From contig JBANDB010000010.1 in the NCBI GenBank assembly GCA_037576215.1, positions 3,162,001 through 3,226,000 on the forward strand: 64,000 bases of DNA, written 5' to 3'. The translations under genes and the position numbers were made by a program. Positions 58,554 to 64,000 of the stretch are shown piece after piece. The notes under the pieces are model-generated. The model did not search any database. It was given only the letters and a program-made list of their open reading frames with translations, and was not told the DNA's origin. The stretch's first letter is position 1; every line of letters starts with the position of its first letter. The stretch is from Armillaria gallica (taxonomy: Eukaryota > Basidiomycota > Agaricomycetes > Agaricales > Physalacriaceae).

Positions 58554-60599
58554 GTGTATGGCCAGAGCATTTGGCTTATCTCTTTCAATGAACTTCTCTA
58601 CCTCAATCATCAATCAAATCACATTGTGTGTTCTCTCCCGTCATTTTCATTCTCTGGCTAATGATAGAAATAGGATCTTCTTCCACCGGCGCTATCTTCT
58701 TACAAACCACGAATTTGAGCATTTCAGGCCGCTGTGTTTCATACCGCGCTGTGTGTGCGTAGGCCTTCGCGCTATTCCTCAAGGATAACGGGATTGTTGG
58801 ACTTTTGCTATTTTCCGAATCATAATACGTGCACTGCTACGGTGCCACGATTTTACTCTCGGTTCAAACATGGTTTAGGCGCGAAGGTAAGGTTCGTTTA
58901 TCCTAGGCATTATTCAGCATGGTCCAGCCTTTTCCTTTCATGTCTCCCTTTCTTATGACTCAAATGTAACTTCTGGAAATCTGTATAGGCATTCTTCTTA
59001 CTCGAGCCGATGCAGGAAATCGTAAATGTTCACGTTCTCGAGATCAGCTAGATCTTCAGAGCTCGGCGTCTTCTCCACTAGCACTACTTCCGTTCCCGGG
59101 CACTTCGTACCCTTATCTTTCCTTTCTGCTCTTCCTGTCAGCGAGAGGTCCCCTAAAAATCTGTAATCCATTTTCATGCAGACATTTATGCGTGCAGTAC
59201 GTACAACAGGACCTCTTCTCCTTTCGTGCGCTAAATAATTCCATCCTAGCCGATTTTGAAGCCCACCGATTCCCTTTCGGGCGCGGATTTCTCATTTTTC
59301 TTCGAAGAAACCTCTTCCAAGTTTTCAAGGGTCGAGCGCCGGACGTTGCCTCGCCAAGAACTACAAATCTGTCCTGGGAGCGCACATAAAAGAATCGCTG
59401 GGTGAAATAGAAGATTTTGGGCTGCAGTCGAGGATGGAAAACCATGTCCGCAATGTCCTTGCGCAAAGCGAGAACATAACGTTCGGGAATCCCTTGCTGA
59501 CTTTCTTCATTCCCTTCCCTCTGGTGAAACTGAGCATATTTAGGCGCAGGCTGCCGTTTCTTGAGAGAGCTGTGCATACGCATGCTAGAATCGAGCCCTT
59601 GCTATTACAGGGCTTCGATTTTCAATCTTCCCGAATCAAAACCCGTCGACTTGGCGTAGAGGCTCATTGAGCTTAGAGCAATTCTACATATTGACCGTGG
59701 ATAGACAAAGCTATGTTCTTCTAGCATGTACTGTTACAACGAAGGTAGAAAGGAATACCTACGTTTGCCAGTACGTACGTCGTGGTAAACGGCAAAGAGA
59801 ACGTAGTAAAGAAAATTTCTACGTATATTATGTAATTGGTCCAGCCACGTGCTATCAGTCCCGCAAGCTCGCTCGCAATATCCAACATGTACATCCTTCC
59901 TTTTGTCGGGCGTAAATTTTGGAAGCAGTTCTTTTGCTGGAAATCGTACGTCCCATCCAGCTCTGTCTTTCTCACGAGCGAGCGAGTCCCCGAAAACCTG
60001 CAATCCAGAGCTGCTGATACATGATCTTTCCTCCTTTCGTACGACTTCGTTTCTTCTTCTTCGAGTCTGCCGTTTCCACTGTTACGAGTTTTGACAGTTC
60101 AAGGCTGGACGGTACCTGGACACAGTGCGAAAAAGTCAGAGCTTTCCCTAGGATGCGCGGAAAAACCAGCTAACGAACGAACAGGTACGTCCCTCTTCGT
60201 TCCCCCCACTCCTTGTTTTGTTCACGACGTCTTCACATATATAGCTGACGGCCTCTCCTCCACTTTCTGGCATCATTAGCCACGAGTTGACCTCCTGTAT
60301 TCCGTGATTCTGAAGTTCCAGGCCTCATGGAAAAGGTATGGTAAGGTCGTGGTTTCATCCAAGGGCGAGCTCAAAACGGCCACCGTGACAGGGAGAGATA
60401 TCGAAGATTCTCAACATGTTTGGTGCCGCAGGGGTGGGAGAAATGGATTTTTCGAGATAATTTTATCATTATTGATACAGGAGTTGTCGATTTAATGTCA
60501 ATAAGTCCCGTGCATTGTCGAGTCAGCGGTACGGGGAACAAACGGGGACAGTTTATCGCCAGTACACCAGAAGCCTAGAGCTAATAAGGACTTGAATAT

Positions 60600-61600
60600 A
60601 ACAGATTATGCTACAATAGATCAATGGTAGATCGTCAAATGAGAAGCTCACGGTTCAACTCCGTGTCATGGCAATCACTCCACACCATGATACCTTTTTC
60701 TTATGAATCTCAACATCCGAACCATAAAATAATCATGGTTCTTTCCCCTCAGTATATACTCACTCCCAAGTCGTAGTGCATGTTAGAAGAGACTCGCTTC
60801 AAATTTCACGTACAAAAGAGATTCCTTCTAAACGATACTGGGTGGAGTCGACCAGTGGAATTGAGCCACGGACACAACAAAGTGCGTATTGAGCTACGTC
60901 GCCATGATAGATTGGGTTTTGTTAGATACTACATGAGCATGCATCTAAATATACCATTCAAGCGATACAAACCTTCCAATGTTTCAATTTTTATGAATGT
61001 AATACGTATCCCTGAAGCCGAGGTGTGAAGACCAGTTTCAGTACATCGGAGCTCCGCAACTTACAAGGTGGGAAAGTTAACGGGGACCACTTATGAGAGC
61101 TACTCCGGTGTCGTGTACATTGAAAAGGAATAGACAAAAAGTAATTAATAACGGTTTCGTCCTCGGAAGCGACACTCGTCAGAAAGTGTGCTGAAATTTA
61201 TAAAATAGTAGTTATATGAAACGTTCAGTGTACTGTCATAGGGAATCGAACGGTTTCAAGGGAAACCCTTCCCATGATCTATAACAGCACACCGGAATCC
61301 AATTTTCAGCTACTAACTCAAGTACACGGTCCAGATACAGTGAACATTTGAATGCCAATGTTTAACAAGGCCAGTGAAATACATTTACGTAGTCATACGT
61401 CCGTGGAAGGAAATCGGAGAATGATCGAGGGACTTCGGTATATCGAGAAAATGAAGAAGGAGAGGGCAACATCGTCCGTGATCCGACATCTTTCCAAAGG
61501 CTTCATCTTCGACCGCTGCTAGAGCACAATAAGTCAATAGCAGATCTTCTGTTATATGGTGAAAGAGAGTCACAGGGCAACTCCGTGTCGTGGTATTGTC
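60600..61600. repeat. Possible diverged direct duplication
   Basis: A stretch at about 60616-60680 (including CAACTCCGTGTC preceded by a TCACGG/TCACAG run) resembles 61522-61600. The match is short and imperfect, so it is listed only as a possible duplication. Confidence 0.35.
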
Positions 61601-62366
61601 TAACGTAGGAGCCCTGATTTTTCTGACATTCAGACATCAGATTTTCTTGCTGTTTGTGTAACGTACCGAAGTTTGGCTGAAAATTTCGCTATCAGACTTT
61701 GAGAATTGAGACATCAAATTTCAATCACCTATATCATGCAGCAGTCCGGCCAGGGATCAGCTCGCTTCGTTCTTTTGTCTGTCTCCCAATATCTGTAGAC
61801 TTCCTCGTTGAAGTCTAAGCCTCAATCCTGAAAAGGACAGAAAAAATGAAATGCGCGCGATTGCCATAGTGCCAATGGATGGATTCGAACCGTTCGTTTA
61901 TAGAAGTATTACCGCTAATCGACCGGACGGCAGTAACAGACAGATTGGGTTCATGAAGCTATGCCCTCGGGTCACCACGAAGGAATCCTCCCTGTCGTCG
62001 CAACAGACACTTCATATTGAAGATCGCTTATCAATAAAATGTTCAACCTTCCATTCCGCTAATATCTTTTACAGCCACCTTCCTTTTCTCGTAGCATATG
62101 TCCTAGAGCTATAATCGCGTTGCCCTTCGCTCACCGTATCTTTGAAATAGGCGCGGCATCTTAGATTAGATCGGTGGCGCCGCCAGCACCAAAATCATCC
62201 ATCATGTGGTCTTCGACCTGATGCATTGATGCCCGATTGTTATGATATCCCTGCTTTCGTCGTTCCGGAAGAAATAACTACGCTTCCAATTCTCTATTTC
62301 GGTGAAACATGCTTTCGCTTATATATCACCTTGCGCCTCGATTGACCGTCATTCCTTCTGCCATCC

Positions 62367-62900
62367 ATGGCTCAGCCGGCTGTTTTTGACCTGCGCTCCT
62401 CCAGCGCTAGGTCCAAGTCTCCTTCCTCAGAAACCATATATTACCCCATCATGAGCGTGCCAAAACCGCGTTCATTTCTTTCTGTCCTCAACCATATTCG
62501 CCGGAGGGTCTTCAATAGCCTCCTCTCCCATCCTAGTCCATCCAGAATCCCAATACCAGCACCGCCTGTTGAACCCAAGGTGCAATCTGAAGTGATGGTC
62601 ATGTCGCAACCTGTGAGTGCCCAGGTGCGAGTCCGACATGTGGTGCCAAGGAAGGTCCACTACGAGACAGTCCGACGACGACAACATCGAGAAGTGTCTG
62701 TTCTTCACACTTTCCCGTCATCTGTGGCTCGTTCTCGGGCATTCAAGCGCCCGTCCACAGCACCACAGTTGCAGAATTACGTTTCTGGAAATCGCTTCAA
62801 TGGGTTTGTTCGAAGGAGGGAGAAGAAGCCAGCGTGGAGCGGCGAATGGAATAGGACGGATATACGGGACGTCATTAAAGACTTGAGAAGCTTGAGGTGA
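62367..62900 (+). CDS. Small basic protein of unknown function (177 aa)
   Basis: The start ATG 62367 has a good fungal context (CCATCCATGG), and a TATATAT stretch at about 62318-62324 lies 45 bp upstream. It is a single exon ending TGA 62898-62900. The protein is rich in Arg, Ser and Pro. The first 80 residues are low-complexity with PKPRSFLSVLNHIRRRVFNS. A basic middle contains RVRHVVPRKVHYETVRRRQHRE. The C-terminal motif KKPAWSGEWNRTDIRDVIKDLRSL looks like a conserved helix-forming tail. There is no signal peptide or membrane span. Function is unknown; nuclear or cytosolic location is a guess from the basic make-up. Confidence 0.6.
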   Translation: MAQPAVFDLRSSSARSKSPSSETIYYPIMSVPKPRSFLSVLNHIRRRVFNSLLSHPSPSRIPIPAPPVEPKVQSEVMVMSQPVSAQVRVRHVVPRKVHYETVRRRQHREVSVLHTFPSSVARSRAFKRPSTAPQLQNYVSGNRFNGFVRRREKKPAWSGEWNRTDIRDVIKDLRSLR

Positions 62901-64000
62901 TTTCAGCTCTCTGTTGTACTACTTGGTGTCGATGGTGGTCCTCGTATCTCTTTAGGCAGATCTCCGTTGTTGTACTTTTACAATTTATCCTTTTATTCTC
63001 CTCTTCTCTGACCTTCTTTCCTTCATGGCTACTATTGATACAGGAACTGTGTTGATGCACTGTACATTGGTATATTATCTGTTCGGTTTCGACGCGACGT
63101 CTTCCATTTAATATTTGACAGATTTATATTCATAGCATCTCATGATCCCGGAGTGACTCATGTCATCTCTTGATAGCGAATGCCAACTGCATATCGCGCT
63201 AAAAAAATTCATCAAGCGCCATTCCATGTTGACTGAGCTTGCCTTATCTTCTTCTATCAGGGTTTCCCAGTTTTTTCTGCACCTGATACTGGAGCAAGGA
63301 TGATCCTATTATAGACCGTCTGGATAGGAGCTTGAGATAGTAAAAAAACTCTGACACGTATTTGAATAAGTACGGGAATGAAAATCGCCCGAATTTACGA
63401 CATATATAGATGACTGGATTGTCGCTATATAGTACAATATATGCATGATAACCCCATACATTTTTTTGTCTCATCTGATTCATCGACGTTGAGCACTATG
63501 ATTTATGCAATGCCACTGAGACCGTCAAATTCACAACCAGAAGTCGCATGCAAGTCCTACTTCTTCTCTTACTGTTAAAAAGTACATACGCACTGGCAAT
63601 ACTCCTCTATAGTGAAACGAACAAACACAACAGGGAATGCTATAGCACCAGTTACATGGGTTGTGGTATAGCTTCTCTAACTTGCCCCTTACACCCATCG
63701 GCCGATACTCTTCCAAGTTCTCCAATCCATCGCACATCTTCACAACAGAAATCGTGTCTACGACTCGAACAGGATCCCCTCCGGATTGCAATACCCAGGC
63801 ATTTATGGAACGAAGGTTACGCAAGGCCATTATATGGACGTAATATGGTACAAACATTCCCCAGTCTCGTAGGCGCAACACCTACGATACCGGAACTACC
63901 ACTGTGTCATCGTGTCCTCGCAGCTACCAGATGAACGCACCCTCTCCAGTCCTTGCAATAGTAGTCCCTTCGTGTAAAAATGAGGGTTTCCCGATTGGAG
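62901..64000. other. Window end; one weak minus-strand open frame
   Basis: A 116-codon minus-strand frame (63531-63881) starts only at GTG or at an internal ATG (MFVPYYVHIMALRNLRS). It could be an exon of a gene (GGDPVRVVDTISVVKMCDGLENLEEY), but the upstream side shows stops and no clear splice acceptor. I do not call it a gene. Confidence 0.3.

Larger units (their letters stand above)
56449..62366. other. No confidently supported gene in about 5.9 kb
   Basis: Open frames include minus 59113-59583 (156 codons, ATG-initiated, very basic) and minus 59734-60003. Their C-terminal and N-terminal parts share GLQ(I/V)F and a following Leu-Ala pair, so the two areas (about 59.10-59.25 and 59.95-60.06 kb) may be diverged duplicates. 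An 82-codon frame lies at 60780-61028. None has recognised motifs. Confidence 0.35.

Noticed and set aside
60304..60495. Another micro-gene exon 2 (GKVVVSSKGELKTATV)
   Set aside because: The pattern is loosely similar, but splice sites and the STSRMSD end are missing, so similarity may be chance.
61866..61935. tRNA-like T-loop sequence (GGATTCGAACC in reverse complement)
   Set aside because: The flanking bases do not form a T stem, and no acceptor or D stem can be paired at the right distance.
1..64000. CRISPR array, bacterial operon or prophage content
   Set aside because: No regularly spaced short repeats and no bacterial-type genes are present; introns and gene types are fungal.

Overview
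The window looks like a chromosome segment of a filamentous basidiomycete (Agaricomycetes-like). The support is many short introns of about 46-65 nt with GT-AG or GC-AG ends, a five-exon RHO1 gene, a DDE_3 transposase and RecQ-like helicase fragment of types common in mushroom genomes, and nucleotidyltransferase-like and 2OG-oxygenase genes of fungal type. No rRNA, tRNA, CRISPR array or bacterial-type operon was seen. Many long open frames here start at non-ATG codons or are shadows; I used ATG starts.

Layout. 1-5.5 kb is a repeat block (block A). 5.5-8.7 kb is non-coding or decayed. 8.8-13.9 kb is a genic island: a membrane protein and two tandem nucleotidyltransferase-like paralogues. 14-17.4 kb holds a decayed M35 metalloprotease gene. 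18.1-19.5 kb is a 2OG-Fe(II) oxygenase, followed by duplicated debris to 21.6 kb. 22.5-23.3 kb is RHO1 (minus strand). 24.0-31.7 kb is tandem and block repeats (including block C). 31.7-33.07 kb plus 45.86-50.4 kb is one inverted copy of block A (block B), split by a 12,788-bp DNA element. That element has long terminal inverted repeats and a perfect 9-bp target duplication. Inside it lies a second, about 9-kb inverted-repeat element with two convergent genes, and inside that a 5.16-kb gag-protease-only LTR retrotransposon and a 368-bp hAT-type MITE. 50-52.3 kb carries more micro-genes. 52.3-64 kb is mostly unassignable, with one credible gene at 62.4 kb.

The most unusual content is a family of tiny, intron-rich genes (four exons, 57-60 residues, a five-codon first exon) scattered through the repeat blocks. 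Four copies have open frames and splice-compatible junctions (28.0, 46.2, 50.3 and 51.9 kb). At least three more are broken (2.4, 4.75 and 31.8 kb). Exon lengths, splice phases and core motifs are conserved while surrounding repeat sequence has diverged, so these look like real genes that ordinary ORF callers would miss. One broken copy has a 193-bp snap-back inverted duplication inside intron 2.

The genes are not organised as a pathway. The picture is a repeat-rich region in which ordinary eukaryotic genes (RHO1 signalling, oxygenase, nucleotidyltransferase paralogues) sit between segmental duplications carrying micro-genes. One block copy was invaded by stacked transposons, whose sequence is poor in CpG and carries stops consistent with CGA to TGA decay.
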